NCBI RefSeq assembly: GCF_030053115.1
Contig: NZ_CP125619.1
Coordinates: 1,675,001 to 1,739,000, forward strand
From: Pseudomonas svalbardensis
Lineage (GTDB): Bacteria > Pseudomonadota > Gammaproteobacteria > Pseudomonadales > Pseudomonadaceae
DNA: 64,000 nt
Reading direction: 5' to 3'
The notes under the pieces are model-generated. The model was not told where the DNA came from, made no database searches, and saw nothing but the letters and a program-made list of their open reading frames with translations. Both the position numbers and the translations under genes were made by a program. Below are positions 52,292-62,266 of this stretch, in pieces (the stretch's first letter is position 1; each line of letters begins with the position of its first letter).

Positions 52292-53524
52292 CGTGACAGC
52301 GTCCTTGACTCAGCACTTCACAGCTTATGTCGGCATCGATTGGGCAGATACCAAACGTGATATTTGCCTACAGGCTGGGGATGACAATCATCGCCAGTTC
52401 GACTGTATTCCGCACCAGGTTGATCGCATTGATGAGTGGGCCAAGGCATTGCACCTTGCTTCGGTGGCCCTATCGCTGTAGCTCTGGAGTTAGCCAAAGG
52501 CCTATTGTGTCGGCCCTGCTGAAGTATGCCTTTTTCGTGCCGTTCCCGATCAATCCCTCGACGCTTGCCAAATATCGCGTGGCGTTCAAGCCACGTCGCG
52601 CCAAGGATGATCCACCGAAGCGGAGTTGGATCTCGATCTACTGCTTCGCCATCCTGAACGGTTCACCGCGCTCAGGCCGCAGAGTGTGGCCATGCGTTCG
52701 CTGCTTAGCCTGATCGAACAGCGCCGCGATCTGGTCAACGACAAGACGCGTTTTACCAACCGTTTATGCAGCACCATCAAGCAACATTACCCGCAGGCAC
52801 TGGAAGGGTTCGAGCAGCGAGGCACTCTGTTGTTTTGCGATTTCCTCACTCGCTGGCCGACACTCCTGTCAGCCAAACGGGCGCGTAAAACCACGCTTGA
52901 AGCGTTCTTTTATGCTCACAACGGGCGTCGCGCCACATTGTTCGAGGCGCGTTTAGCGACGATCCGTGCGGCATCTGCGCTCGCTGAAGATGCCCGCATT
53001 ATCGAGCCTGGCCGCTTACACGTCCTCGCGTTGGTGGAGCAACTAAGCACCGTCCTCATGGCGATCGATCGCTTCGATAAGGAAATCGAGCGGGTGGCTT
53101 CTGCACCACCGGATGACGCATCGTTTTGTGGCTTGCCGGGCGCAGGCCCGCATCTAGCGCCACGCTTACTCGCAGCCTTCGAGAGCAACGTGAGCGTTTC
53201 CATCGTGCGGACGAACTGCAAATGTATTCCGGCATAGCGCCGGTGACGGAGCGGAGTGGTAAGAAGGGGGGCATTGGCGCTGGTAATGTCCAACATTTCT
53301 TCGTCAGACCATTCGTGGAATGGGTGAAGCAGACCATCGATAAATCCTTTGGGCTGGAGCTTTCTACCGGCAGCAACGCGCCAAAGGGAGCACCTACCAA
53401 GCTGCTGTACGCGCACTCGCGTTTAAGTGGATTCGGATTCTGTATCGATGCTGGCAGACTAGGACGCTTTACCATGGAACCACCTATTTGAATGCCTTGA
53501 GGAAGCGCTGTTCACCGCTCCTTA
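52292..53524 (+). pseudogene. IS110-family transposase, broken by several frameshifts
   Basis: The N-terminal DEDD RuvC-like start (VGIDWADTKRDICLQAG) is in one frame from 52,292, the next stretch (PINPSTLAKYRVAFKPRRAKDD) in another, the middle (HPERFTALRPQSVAMRSLL to CGLPGAGPHLAPRLLAAFES) in a third, and the C-terminal part (MYSGIAPVTERSG, then FVEWVKQTIDKS) again shifted. At least four frame changes are needed, so the transposase cannot be made. Confidence 0.85.
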
Positions 53525-53750
53525 AGAACCTCGATATAGGTTGACTGACTTCCTCAGGGCGTGAAGCTGTTTGTCAGCATCGGCAGAATTCGGCCAGTTC
53601 TGGTCGTTCGCCATTCCCGCCGAGCAATCATTCGAACGGCTGGTCCGCTCCAAAACTTGCCCGATAGGGGCAATGCCGCTTCGCTAACCTTAGCGGGGGC
53701 GAAAGTATTTCGGAAGTAATGCAGCGGCCACCCTCAAGTGTCTGTAGCCA

Positions 53751-54410
53751 TTACACCTGTCTGCCGTTGCGCGCAGCGATCGCAACGGTGGTCGGCGAAT
53801 CAGCAAGTGGAACGAATTGTCGTGTCGCGCCATCAAGCGCATCGATGCACCCCGCCTCGATGTCGTAGACCCAGCCGTGTAGATTCATCTTTCCCTGCTC
53901 CAGCGCGAGGGCAACCGATGGATGCGTACGCAGATTCGCCAGTTGCGCGATCACGTTTTCGCGCACGAGGCCATCGAGCTTCGCGCGGGGTGTGTCGAAC
54001 TCATGCGCCGCGTTAATCGCTTTCGCGGCGTCCGAGTGACGTAGCCAGTTAGCGACTGCCGGAAGATGATCCAGACACGTGCAGCGTGAAATCGCGCCCA
54101 TCGCTCCGCAGTCCGAGTGGCCGCAGATCACGATGTCCTGTACGCCGAGCACTGCGACGGCATATTCGACGGTGGCCGAGACGCCGCCGGGTTCGGGACC
54201 ATACGACGGTACAATGTTGCCGGCGTTGCGAATCACGAACAGCTCGCCCGGTTCGCGCTGCGTAAGGAGTTCGGGCACAACACGACTGTCCGAGCAGGTG
54301 ACGAATAACGCCTTCGGATTTTGTGTAGTCGCGAGCTGCCTGAAAAGCTCGACGCGTTGCGGATAAACCTCGCGCTGAAAGCGCAGAAAGCCGTCAATAA
54401 TGTCACGCAT
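53751..54410 (-). CDS. Beta-class carbonic anhydrase
   Basis: 219 residues, complete. The zinc site of type I beta-carbonic anhydrases is present: Cys39, Asp41 and Arg43 in TCSDSRVVP, His98 and Cys101 in [10 protein letters not shown]. It interconverts CO2 and bicarbonate in the cytoplasm. GGAGG lies six bases before the ATG. High GC and codon use unlike the surrounding small genes, together with its place beside a dead IS110, suggest recent transfer, perhaps from a Burkholderia-like donor; that origin is an inference. Confidence 0.92.
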   Translation of the reverse strand: MRDIIDGFLRFQREVYPQRVELFRQLATTQNPKALFVTCSDSRVVPELLTQREPGELFVIRNAGNIVPSYGPEPGGVSATVEYAVAVLGVQDIVICGHSDCGAMGAISRCTCLDHLPAVANWLRHSDAAKAINAAHEFDTPRAKLDGLVRENVIAQLANLRTHPSVALALEQGKMNLHGWVYDIEAGCIDALDGATRQFVPLADSPTTVAIAARNGRQV

Positions 54411-55000
54411 GGAATCCTCCAAACCAGAATGCCGGATGCTGGCACGAGCACTCGATATGCCATCGCGCCACTTCAGTCGTCATTATCGCAGACGTCGCGC
54501 GCGTTGACTGTACCCGATCAGCGATGGACTTCGAGCCACGACCAGCGCGGCGGATGACCGACCCCTCCACTGGTAGCCGCCATTTATCTTTCGCTGGCCT
54601 GAAAGGCGAGTGTGGGTCAAGAACTGCACACCGCGACAGACGGAAAACGAACATTAGGGGACTTTATCTAACTGAATCTAGGAGGGCATGGTTGGAATAA
54701 TCTGATGCTCTGTCTGCCAGGCCCTGAAACGCGTGCCGAACTGCTAGGATATGGTAGCTGCGATTGAAGAAAAACTGATCACTGGAACAATAGCTCGTGC
54801 TGAACAATCACTCCGGCTCGGTCTTTGCTCAAGCGAGTGAGCGACTTGAGGCAAGGGCGCAAAGGGTAGAAATAAAAAAAGCCCGTCAAGGGGAGACGGG
54901 CTATAAAAAGTCATGAGGATCAACTAAAAGTTTATACCAACACTTGCATCTTGCCAGGGCGTTAGAAAAAAGACGCCGGTCAGGGCTCCGGAATGGATTT
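54411..55000. other. Intergenic region of 590 bases
   Basis: Apart from a minus-strand terminator at 54,874-54,901 I see nothing convincing. Short open frames on both strands have no ribosome sites and no recognisable motifs. Confidence 0.5.
54874..54901 (-). terminator. Rho-independent terminator of the small minus-strand genes
   Basis: On the minus strand GCCCGTC-TCCCCTT-GACGGGC is followed by seven T residues. It lies 100 bases after the stop of the 75-codon gene at 55,001. Confidence 0.85.
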
Positions 55001-55228
55001 TCACCCCGTCTTGGCCTGCACAATCCTCCCCGCTTTCACTTCTGCCGCATAAGCCCTGAGTTTGTCTGCGTCGCTGTACAGCATCGACATCAGATTGAGG
55101 ACGGCCGTGATATCCACTCCATCAATGCGCTCAGCCAGCTTGCTCAGTTCACCAGAGACAAGCTCCAAATTATCAGCTATGTCCTTAAGGTCACGCTTCA
55201 GTCCCACCGCAGGGTTTCTTGGCCCCAT
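55001..55228 (-). CDS. Small hypothetical protein (paralogue of the IS-disrupted neighbour)
   Basis: 75 residues, helical (LKRDLKDIADNLELVSGELSK) with the tail DKLRAYAAEVKAGRIVQAKTG. The upstream gene, split by the IS66 copy, ends DKLRGYAAEVKAGTIVRAKPE, so the two are tandem relatives. The ATG at 55,228 has an ACGAGG site upstream; an earlier in-frame start would overlap that neighbour. Function unknown. Confidence 0.62.
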   Translation of the reverse strand: MGPRNPAVGLKRDLKDIADNLELVSGELSKLAERIDGVDITAVLNLMSMLYSDADKLRAYAAEVKAGRIVQAKTG

Positions 55229-55247
55229 GATTACCTCGTAAAAATTC

Positions 55248-55383
55248 CTACCGCGCCACTTGTTCGGGTTTGGCGCGCACAATTGTTCCAGCCTTCACTT
55301 CTGCCGCATAGCCGCGGAGCTTGTCCTGCTCGGCTTTCAACATCTTGCAAACTTTCATAAAAAAGGCAGATTGGCCTTCATTG
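55248..55383 (-). pseudogene. 3' part of an 87-codon gene split by IS66 copy 2
   Basis: From the target duplication the minus strand reads GQSAFFMKVCKMLKAEQDK and ends ...RAKPEQVAR before a TAG at 55,248. The 5' part lies on the other side of the insertion at 57,755-57,890. Joining both across one copy of the duplication gives one open frame of 87 codons. Confidence 0.8.
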
Positions 55384-55484
55384 GTAAGCGTCCGGCCATG
55401 TCACCTTCAAAACTCCAGCATTAAGGGCGATGGTGTCCGCGTATTTTTAAGCGGACGCGATCACCCTTAATCGCCAGGATTTCC

Positions 55485-55802
55485 ATGCGCCAACGAAGCT
55501 CTTATCCCAAACCGTTCAAAGCCCAGGTCGTTCAGGAATGCCTTCAGCCCGGGGCCACCGTTTCAAGCGTTGCCATCGCTCACGGCATCAACGCCAACGT
55601 CATTCGTAAATGGCTGCCGCTTTACCGGCATACCTCAGTTGCCGCGTTGCCTGCGTTTGTCCCGTTGAAGGCTCCGCCTAAGCGGCCGTCGGAGGCATCG
55701 GCGATCATCGAGATACCCGTTGGCGAACAAGCCATCGCAGTGAAGTGGCCAGTTTCCGATCCTGATGGGTGCGCTCGATTTATTCGAGAGCTTGCCAAGT
55801 GA
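55485..55802 (+). CDS. tnpA: IS66-family accessory protein TnpA (copy 2)
   Basis: 105 residues with the same helix-turn-helix start (KPFKAQVVQECLQPGATVSS) as copy 1 but clearly diverged, so the two elements are related rather than duplicates of each other. The stop overlaps a GTG start of tnpB (GTGA). Confidence 0.88.
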   Translation: MRQRSSYPKPFKAQVVQECLQPGATVSSVAIAHGINANVIRKWLPLYRHTSVAALPAFVPLKAPPKRPSEASAIIEIPVGEQAIAVKWPVSDPDGCARFIRELAK

Positions 55803-56134
55803 TCCGCATAGACGCCATCTGGCTCGCCACCGAGCCCATGGATATGCGCGCGGGTACCGAGACTGCGCTGGCCAGAGTGATCGCAGTATTCGGTGCGGCG
55901 AAGCCGCACTGTGCTTATCTGTTTGCCAATCGCAGGGCTAACCGAATGAAAGTCCTGGTTCATGACGGAATTGGTGTTTGGCTGGCGGCACGGCGGTTGA
56001 ACCAAGGCAAATTCCACTGGCCAGGCATTCGCCAAGGTTGCGAGATGGAGCTGGATGCCGAGCAACTTCGGGCGTTGGTGCTCGGTCTACCTTGGCAACG
56101 TGTTGGCGTTGGCGGCGTAATTACACTGCTTTAA
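55799..56134 (+). CDS. tnpB: IS66-family accessory protein TnpB (copy 2)
   Basis: 111 residues, nearly identical in its core to copy 1 (IWLATEPMDMRAGTETALAR and LVLGLPWQRVG). It uses GTG at 55,799, where copy 1 has ATG. Translation is coupled to tnpA. Like other IS66 TnpB proteins it supports transposition and has no nuclease domain. Confidence 0.88.
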   Translation: MIRIDAIWLATEPMDMRAGTETALARVIAVFGAAKPHCAYLFANRRANRMKVLVHDGIGVWLAARRLNQGKFHWPGIRQGCEMELDAEQLRALVLGLPWQRVGVGGVITLL

Positions 56135-56196
56135 AAGTTTTAATTTTGCTTCTTGGCCTACTGCCGTAGGCGGTCTGCTTTGGTAAAATCCACGGC

Positions 56197-57723
56197 ATGA
56201 CTTCCTTGCCCAACCTCGACCAAATGACCCCCGACCAACTGCGCGCCCTCGCTGCGCAGTTGATGTCGAAGGTCGACACCATGGGCAGAAAGATCCACCG
56301 CGATCAAACCATCATCGAACAGCTGACCCACGAGATCGCGATCCTCAAGCGGCACCGGTTTGCCAAACGCAGCGAGCAGATCAGTCCTGAACAAGGCAGC
56401 TTGCTCGACGATCTGCTCAACACCGACCTTGAGGCTATCGACGCCGAGCTGACGGCACTGCTTCCGGCTCCTGCTCCAGAAGAGGCGCGCCAAAAACCAA
56501 AGCGCGCGCCACTGCCGCCGCAGTTTCCACGCACCGTCATTCATCACGAACCAGAAAGCACTCAGTGCACTTGCGGCTGCCAACTCCAGCGCATCGGCGA
56601 GGACATCAGCGAGAAGCTCGATTACACGCCGGGCGTGTTCACTGTTGAACAGCATGTGCGTGGGAAGTGGGCCTGCCGTCAGTGCGAAACACTGATCCAG
56701 GCACCGGTACCGGCCCAAGTGATCGACAAGGGCATCCCAACTGCGGGCCTGATCGCGCATGTGTTGGTGGCGAAGTTCGCTGACCACTTGCCGCTGTATC
56801 GGCAGGAGAAAATCTTCGGGCGCGCTGGTTTAGCGATCCCGCGCTCCACACTAGCTCAATGGGTTGGACAAACAGGTGTACAGCTTCAGCCATTAGTTGA
56901 TGCCTTGCGAGAAGCCGTCCTGGCGCAGCAAGTTGTCCACGCCGATGAGACGCCGGTGCAGATGCTTGCGCCCGGAGAGAAGAAAACTCACCGCGCTTAT
57001 GTCTGGGCTTACTGCACCACGCCGTTTTCGGCGCTTAAGGCAGTGGTTTATGACTTCAGCCCGAGCCGCGCCGGTGAGCATGCGCGTAACTTCCTCGGCG
57101 CGTGGAATGGCAAGCTGGTGTGCGACGACTTTGCTGGTTACAAAGCTGGGTTTGAGAAAGGCATGATCGAAATCGGCTGCATGGCTCACGCCCGCCGCAA
57201 GTTTTTCGATCTGCATGTCGCGAATAAAAGTCAGTTGGCAGAACAGGCGCTGCACTCGATTGGCGGTTTGTACGAAGTTGAGCGGCAAGTGCGAGACATG
57301 AGTGATGGAGATCGCTGTCGAATACGGCAAGAAAAAGCGGCGCCGCTGGCCAAAGCACTGCACGACTGGATGTTGGCCCAGCGCGATCTTGTGCCCAATG
57401 GATCAGCAACGGCCAAAGCCTTGGATTACAGCCTTAAACGCTGGGTAGCGCTGACGCGCTACCTGGTCGATGGGGCGGTGCCCATAGACAACAATCCAGT
57501 CGAAAACCAGATCAGGCCGTGGGCACTTGGACGCTCGAACTGATTGTTTGCTGGATCGCTTCGCAGCGGCAAACGGGCAGCGGCGATTATGAGTTTGATC
57601 CAGTCGGCACGTATGAATGGGCACGATCCGTATGCCTATCTCAAAGATGTGCTGACGCGGCTGCCGACGCAGCGGGCGAGTGAGATCGACCAACTGCTGC
57701 CGCATCAGTGGGTATCTGCCTGA
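56197..57723 (+). pseudogene. tnpC: IS66-family transposase TnpC with a premature stop (copy 2)
   Basis: The frame matches the 508-residue TnpC of copy 1 throughout, but a TGA at 57,541-57,543 replaces the Trp codon in GRKNW (here GRSN-stop). The frame then continues unchanged (LFAGSLRSGKRAAAIMSL) to the natural stop at 57,723. The truncated product of 448 residues still contains the DDE residues but lacks the last 60, so activity is doubtful. Confidence 0.88.
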
Positions 57724-57754
57724 GTCATGCAAGGTGACTTCGGCGGACGCTTAC

Positions 57755-57890
57755 CTTCATTGGACTTACTAGCCATGTCTGTCAGCTCAATCACCGACCA
57801 ACTGATGATTGCGGCAGAGTCCTCAAGGCCATAAAACAGCTCCTGCTGGGCGGTTCTGGGTCCGTCGAGCCCTTTTATTAGATCAGCCAT
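57755..57890 (-). pseudogene. 5' part of an 87-codon gene split by IS66 copy 2
   Basis: Starting at 57,890 the minus strand reads MADLIKGLDGPRTAQQELFY and ends SKSNE at the target duplication. In the present state the frame runs into the IS end and stops after 61 codons. The remaining part is at 55,248-55,383. Confidence 0.78.
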
Positions 57891-58145
57891 CTACTCCACC
57901 GTCCGGATCATCGCGACACTTTTGACCTTGTCCGCGTAACGCCTACGCCTTAGGGATAATTTCTTGAGCATTTGTGCTAAGAAAACTTAATTCTCATGTT
58001 TTAGTCTTGAACATCAGGTCACGAGTATTCTTCAGGTATTGCTTCGGAACTGGCATCGGGCTTTCCCTGCCTCGCAGTTACTGCCGGCGGTAAAGCAACC
58101 GATCATTTACATTCCTGTCCCACGCACTATTGCCGGTGGCTGGAC

Positions 58146-59276
58146 CTAGTATCTCCCTGTCGGCACTTTTACGAGGAATGTAGTTCCGCTCTCAGTGTCG
58201 GAGACTACGTCGATAGTCCCTGAGTGAGCAGCCACGATCTCGGAGGCGATATATAGGCCCAAGCCCAGGCCTGTGCTAGGGCCTAGCTCAAGTGAAGCAT
58301 GTTGAGAGAACCGTCCCATGGGGTTGAAAATGAAGGGCAGAATATCCTTCGGGATCGGCTCCCCAAAATTGTGGACGACGAAAATGACGCTGCCGTCTTT
58401 TACCTCCAGTGAAACCTTAATAGGAAACTGCAAATCGCCATGCTGCACAGCATTGCTGAGTAGATTGGAAAATACTTGCTCCATGCGGGCGCCATCGAAT
58501 TCACCGCGAGCCGATGCCTCCACTTTAAAGACGATTTCCGCGCTTGGATTAGCGGTGTGGATTTCTTCAACGATGCGTGTGCACGGTGGCGCGAGGTCAA
58601 TTTTTTCCTTTTTGACAGGAATCCCAGGGCCCATTTGGCAGCGGGTTAGATCCAGCAAGTCGCCGACGATCTGACTGGCTCGTCTGACGCTGGTATATAT
58701 TCCCAATGCAATTTTAGTCTTACGTGCCCCCATATCAACCGAGCGCCGCAACACATCGGCACCGAGCAAAATAGCGCCCAGTGGCGTGCGCAAATCATGG
58801 CCAAGGATGCCCAAAAAAACGTTGCGTGAAGCCTCTACCGCGCGTGAGTAGCTCGCAATCGATTCAGCGAGTGCCTGATCAATGGCTTCGTTGAAGCGAA
58901 TCATATCGTCCACTTCCAGAACGGTCCCTGCCTTCATCTGACCCAACCATTGACTGAGGACGCTTGTCCTCAACGCACGATACTCAGAGACCATCTGATC
59001 CAGCGTGAAGCCTGCCATTAAACGCGTGACTGCATGGGTCTCGGCAGCGGTTTCAAACTCCTCGATAGGAGCGTTACCCTGGGCCTTGGCAATTTGCTCC
59101 TGCGCAGACTGGTACGTGCACAGGTCTATCGCTATTGCACGCAGCATCTGTTCGGCGTGATCGCGCAGAGCCTTGGAGTCCAGAGCTTCGCCAGGGACCT
59201 CAATGGTTCTTGCGAAGTCTTCCCACGCTTGCAGAATCGGTTCGAGGTTTTTGATGATGAAGTCAGACAGGCGCAT
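58146..59276 (-). CDS. RsbRD-N sensor histidine kinase
   Basis: 376 residues, no transmembrane segment. The N-terminal helical domain (about residues 5-145) resembles the RsbRD/RsbT co-antagonist N-terminal domain. It is followed by HisKA with the phospho-acceptor His160 (GILGHDLRTPLGAI) and an HATPase_c domain (NLLSNAVQHG, GLGLGLYIASEIVAAHSG). It should autophosphorylate in the cytoplasm. No response regulator is next to it, so it is an orphan kinase. The ATG at 59,276 has AGGA about ten bases upstream; an open frame continues 54 bases further. Confidence 0.88.
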   Translation of the reverse strand: MRLSDFIIKNLEPILQAWEDFARTIEVPGEALDSKALRDHAEQMLRAIAIDLCTYQSAQEQIAKAQGNAPIEEFETAAETHAVTRLMAGFTLDQMVSEYRALRTSVLSQWLGQMKAGTVLEVDDMIRFNEAIDQALAESIASYSRAVEASRNVFLGILGHDLRTPLGAILLGADVLRRSVDMGARKTKIALGIYTSVRRASQIVGDLLDLTRCQMGPGIPVKKEKIDLAPPCTRIVEEIHTANPSAEIVFKVEASARGEFDGARMEQVFSNLLSNAVQHGDLQFPIKVSLEVKDGSVIFVVHNFGEPIPKDILPFIFNPMGRFSQHASLELGPSTGLGLGLYIASEIVAAHSGTIDVVSDTESGTTFLVKVPTGRY

Positions 59277-59509
59277 GCCGTTGATCCTGGTATGGAGTCG
59301 TAATCGAGGTCGAAAACGGGAGCGAAACAACTAGAGTTGAATTAGAGCACCGATTTAGTCACTTGGCATGAATGGCCAGCATAGAGGCCTGTTCACTTTC
59401 AATGTAAGTCACAAACCCCCTGCATGAGTGCAAGCCCACTCAGGGGACTTTGCAGCGTTGAGCAGCGTCTCCGCAGCCGGCGATTCTTGTCGGAGGTTGG
59501 TAAGGCGTA

Positions 59510-59722
59510 TCAGCATGGACGAGTGGGCTTGGCAGGTTGGATTTCATCAAGCTCGTCCCAGGGACGTGATTGAACGAGCGCTCTCGGACACTTGAGGTCG
59601 TGAGGGAAGTCGCTCCCCCTTTCCAGCTCAGACTGCGAGGCGCCGCACGACCTGCAAGTGACGACTTTCTTTGAAAGATTCCAGTTATGGTGCCAAACGA
59701 TCAGTCGTTCTGAAGGAGTCAT
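59510..59722 (-). CDS. Small zinc-ribbon-like hypothetical protein
   Basis: 70 residues. CRSCGASQSE with a further cysteine in LKCPRAL suggests a small metal-binding knuckle. The N-terminus MTPSERLIVWHHNWNLSKK is basic and Trp-rich. Similar short zinc-knuckle proteins are frequent in Pseudomonas accessory DNA. A palindromic operator-like sequence lies 20 bases upstream. Function unknown. Confidence 0.55.
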   Translation of the reverse strand: MTPSERLIVWHHNWNLSKKVVTCRSCGASQSELERGSDFPHDLKCPRALVQSRPWDELDEIQPAKPTRPC

Positions 59723-59740
59723 GATGATCAAAAGCTCGAC

Positions 59741-59773
59741 AAGATTTGTACAATCTTAGATTTTTTGTACAGT
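59741..59773. promoter_or_regulatory. Operator-like palindrome with a second half-site
   Basis: AAGATT-TGTAC-AATCTT (59,741-59,757) is a perfect palindrome, followed by a near-repeat TTTTTTGTACAG (59,762-59,773). It sits just upstream of the 70-codon gene. Confidence 0.45.
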
Positions 59774-60028
59774 TTCCTGCGAGCGGTTTTCAGCGGCATG
59801 AATTCTTTCTATGCGCACCGGCAAAACGACGCTATCGATGCATTCCGGGGCCGCGTTGCATCACATTTGAGTGTGTCATTTCAGCATCGGGCTTTTGAGG
59901 ACGATGCGCTACTCACTGCTGACAGTTGACGTCTGAGACTGGATGGCCACTATCAGTTCTACTGGATGTATAATCACTGGGTATTCATACATGTGACGCA
60001 ACTGCCTGCCTGCACTCATGGAGTATTT

Positions 60029-61021
60029 ATGACCCCAACGAACGGCATCATAGAGATCAGAACCCTCGATGAAATCAACGATCACTACTTGATTGACCCA
60101 GTGTGCATCCTTACCAAAGAAACCTACGCCGTCCCCATCCGTCCCTATCGGCTGATCAAGCCGGACGCAAAGTGCCAATACCTTAAGAAAGGTAAACGGT
60201 GCGCCCAAGAGCACCAGCACGGCTATATCGTTGAGTGCACAAATGGAACCCAGGTGCTGATCGGCAATTGCTGCGCGTTGAATCACCTGGGACTGAATGA
60301 CGAGGAGATTGTTGGTCGTCTTAAAGGCCTCAGCAGCATCGAGCGCCAGAACATTCGCCGGCATCGAATTGAAACCATGCTTGGCCAACGGTCGCAGCTC
60401 GTTGGGCGCGTTAAAGCTACCCTGAAACTGCTTCGGGTGGTGCAGGGGCAGGCCAACCGTTTCATTTGCACGTTGCCGTCGCAGGTGGTGACCAATCTTG
60501 TTGATCGGTGGAAGCGGAACTCCATCGAAGTGTTTTGGGAGTACATGATCGTCAAGCGAGCCAAGGACGAAAAGGGTAAACCCTATGAGGAGAAGACTTG
60601 GTACCCCCATTCTTATGGCAAGATCAAAGGTCTCGGGGTTTGGCTGGAGCTGGAAGAGCAGGCGTACACGCCCAAGCTCTACGACTTTCTGCGTCAACTC
60701 GAAGGTATCCCAGTAAAGAAGCAGCTGTCCCAAGCTGAATTAGATCAGGCTGAAGTCACTTTTAAAAATGTCGCCGAGCTGTCGGTCATCGATCGAGAAC
60801 TCAACGCGCAATCAAAGCTATTGTCTGACTTTGCTGGCCCGGCAAACCTGTTGCTGTTAATTCAGCTGTCCTCCAACAAGGAGCTTCGTGCCAAAGCGGT
60901 TGAATCAGCCCATCTGCTCATTGGTCAGCAATGTAAAACTTCGTCTCAGAGGTTTGTTGCAGATATTGATCAGGCGCTTCAGCGTCAGCACTCGGCAGAT
61001 GGCATTCGCATCGCGTCCTAA
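60029..61021 (+). CDS. Hypothetical protein with a cysteine cluster
   Basis: 330 residues. A possible zinc-binding region around residues 50-90 has CQYLKKGKRC, then VECTNG and GNCCALNHLG. The rest is helical with no recognised domain (YSIEVFWEYM-type central region, LDQAEVTFKNVAELSV near 250). The ATG at 60,029 has GGAG six bases upstream; an in-frame start 63 bases earlier is weaker. It is a single gene between an orphan kinase and a duplicated block. Confidence 0.65.
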   Translation: MTPTNGIIEIRTLDEINDHYLIDPVCILTKETYAVPIRPYRLIKPDAKCQYLKKGKRCAQEHQHGYIVECTNGTQVLIGNCCALNHLGLNDEEIVGRLKGLSSIERQNIRRHRIETMLGQRSQLVGRVKATLKLLRVVQGQANRFICTLPSQVVTNLVDRWKRNSIEVFWEYMIVKRAKDEKGKPYEEKTWYPHSYGKIKGLGVWLELEEQAYTPKLYDFLRQLEGIPVKKQLSQAELDQAEVTFKNVAELSVIDRELNAQSKLLSDFAGPANLLLLIQLSSNKELRAKAVESAHLLIGQQCKTSSQRFVADIDQALQRQHSADGIRIAS

Positions 61022-61379
61022 CGAGTTCCCGGTTCGTCCGATGGGCGCGGAAATGGAAGCCGCCCCATTCGCTTAACGTTCTGCACGCGAACGCGAGCAC
61101 AGACAAACTGAAGGATGCTCGTTTTGGCGGTTGGAGTGTGAATTTCCATAACTGGAAGACATGGCAGTTTGTCTGCTTTCCAAGGGGCATCATCAGTCCC
61201 AAACGGACCGAGCGCCCTCAGTACACATAACGCTCCACGGTTAGGTCGCGCCAACGATCAGTTAGAATGCTCAAGAAAAAACAGATCGATCGGGCTGTTG
61301 CTCCTGACACGCTACAGTCGATGCTCAGTTCTTAGACATTCAATATTGGTTACCCCAAAAGAGCACACGAGACAACTGC
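61022..61379. other. Intergenic region of 358 bases
   Basis: No gene is seen. The last 50 bases before 61,380 resemble the sequence upstream of the related gene at 45,763, so the duplicated segment begins here. Confidence 0.5.
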
Positions 61380-61697
61380 ATGAAAGAGAATCTGAGCGAA
61401 GAAGAAATGCGCCAAGCGCTTTTCGGCACTACGAACGATAAGGCCGTAACGGAAGCTCCTGATCTGAGGATTACGTCAGATCAGCAGCATGTCTCGAAAG
61501 CCCGGCGTGCCCCGATTTCTCGCTCGCCGAAATTGAGAGTAACGCTCCGTGTGATGGCAGAGTTTGAGGGCGAAGCAGAGACGTTTGTTCACGAGTCGAG
61601 CACGCTCAGCAGCCTCATTGCAGAGCAGCAAGCCAAGGCAGAGGCGAAGAAACGCAAGTTTAAGTACTTCGAATTGGTTTCGATCGAGTCTGTTTAA
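61380..61697 (+). CDS. Small hypothetical protein, second copy
   Basis: 105 residues, the paralogue of the gene at 45,763. The N-terminus (MKENLSEEEMRQALFGT) and the last 30 residues (EAKKRKFKYFELVSIESV) are nearly the same, while the middle has diverged by substitutions only, with no gap. Most differences keep the chemical type, which points to selection on both copies. Function unknown. Confidence 0.7.
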   Translation: MKENLSEEEMRQALFGTTNDKAVTEAPDLRITSDQQHVSKARRAPISRSPKLRVTLRVMAEFEGEAETFVHESSTLSSLIAEQQAKAEAKKRKFKYFELVSIESV

Positions 61698-61820
61698 AAT
61701 TTCTTGCTCGCATGGCTTTCAATTCGCTATGTATCAGCAGCCACGACAGTACCTGTGATGGCAAAACTGTTCTCCTGCCACATTCGAACCAGTGGTGCTG
61801 CTTGAGGCGCGCCACAACCG

Positions 61821-62217
61821 TTAACAGCCTTTTCTTTTGAGCGAGCCTGAGATCGATCCCTGAACCAGATCGCAGCTTAAGTCACGCGGTCTTGACCGAC
61901 CCAACTGGATCTCTTCGAGGCGCAATTCGCAGGTCTGCTCCAACTTGGTCTGATAGGACATCAAACGTGCTTTGCCAGCATCGGTAAGCCGGAAGCAATG
62001 CTCAAGCTTCATCATGACGGTAGGCGTAAAAGTAATCGGGTTAGATGCGACCCGTTCAATCAGCTCTGGGGTCGGCACTCGCTTACCAAGCTCCTATCGA
62101 TTCATGCGCGTGCTTGCGGAGTAGGTATCGAGTCCGATGCGTGTGCTCAGCTCTTCCTGAGAGGTTGGCACGTAATCGCGGGTCCTTAAGCCGGATTGAT
62201 AGCGTACTACTGGTCAT
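61821..62217 (-). pseudogene. Decayed XRE regulator, copy of the gene at 48,712
   Basis: Starting at 62,217 the minus strand reads MTSSTLSIRLKDPRLRANLS, matching the intact regulator (MSTSTLSIRLKHARLSAGLS), then shifts frame. A second frame gives PTPELIERVA and FRLTDAGKARLMSYQTKLEQ, again matching. A stop falls in the NRYELGKR region and a segment is missing before the tail, so the protein is not made. Confidence 0.8.
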
Positions 62218-62266
62218 GGTGTTTTCTCGTGAATCAGTGGCGCCTTGGGCGATTGCTGCTTTTCTA

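Larger units (their letters stand above)
55384..57754. mobile_element. IS66-family insertion sequence, second copy (2,371 bp)
   Basis: The ends are GTAAGCGTCCGGCCATGTCA and, inverted, GTAAGCGTCCGCCGAAGTCA. Both are flanked by the 8-bp duplication CTTCATTG (55,376-55,383 and 57,755-57,762). It encodes tnpA, tnpB and tnpC in the usual order; tnpC has an internal stop. It carries no cargo, in contrast to the related element at 18,174-23,459. Confidence 0.95.
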
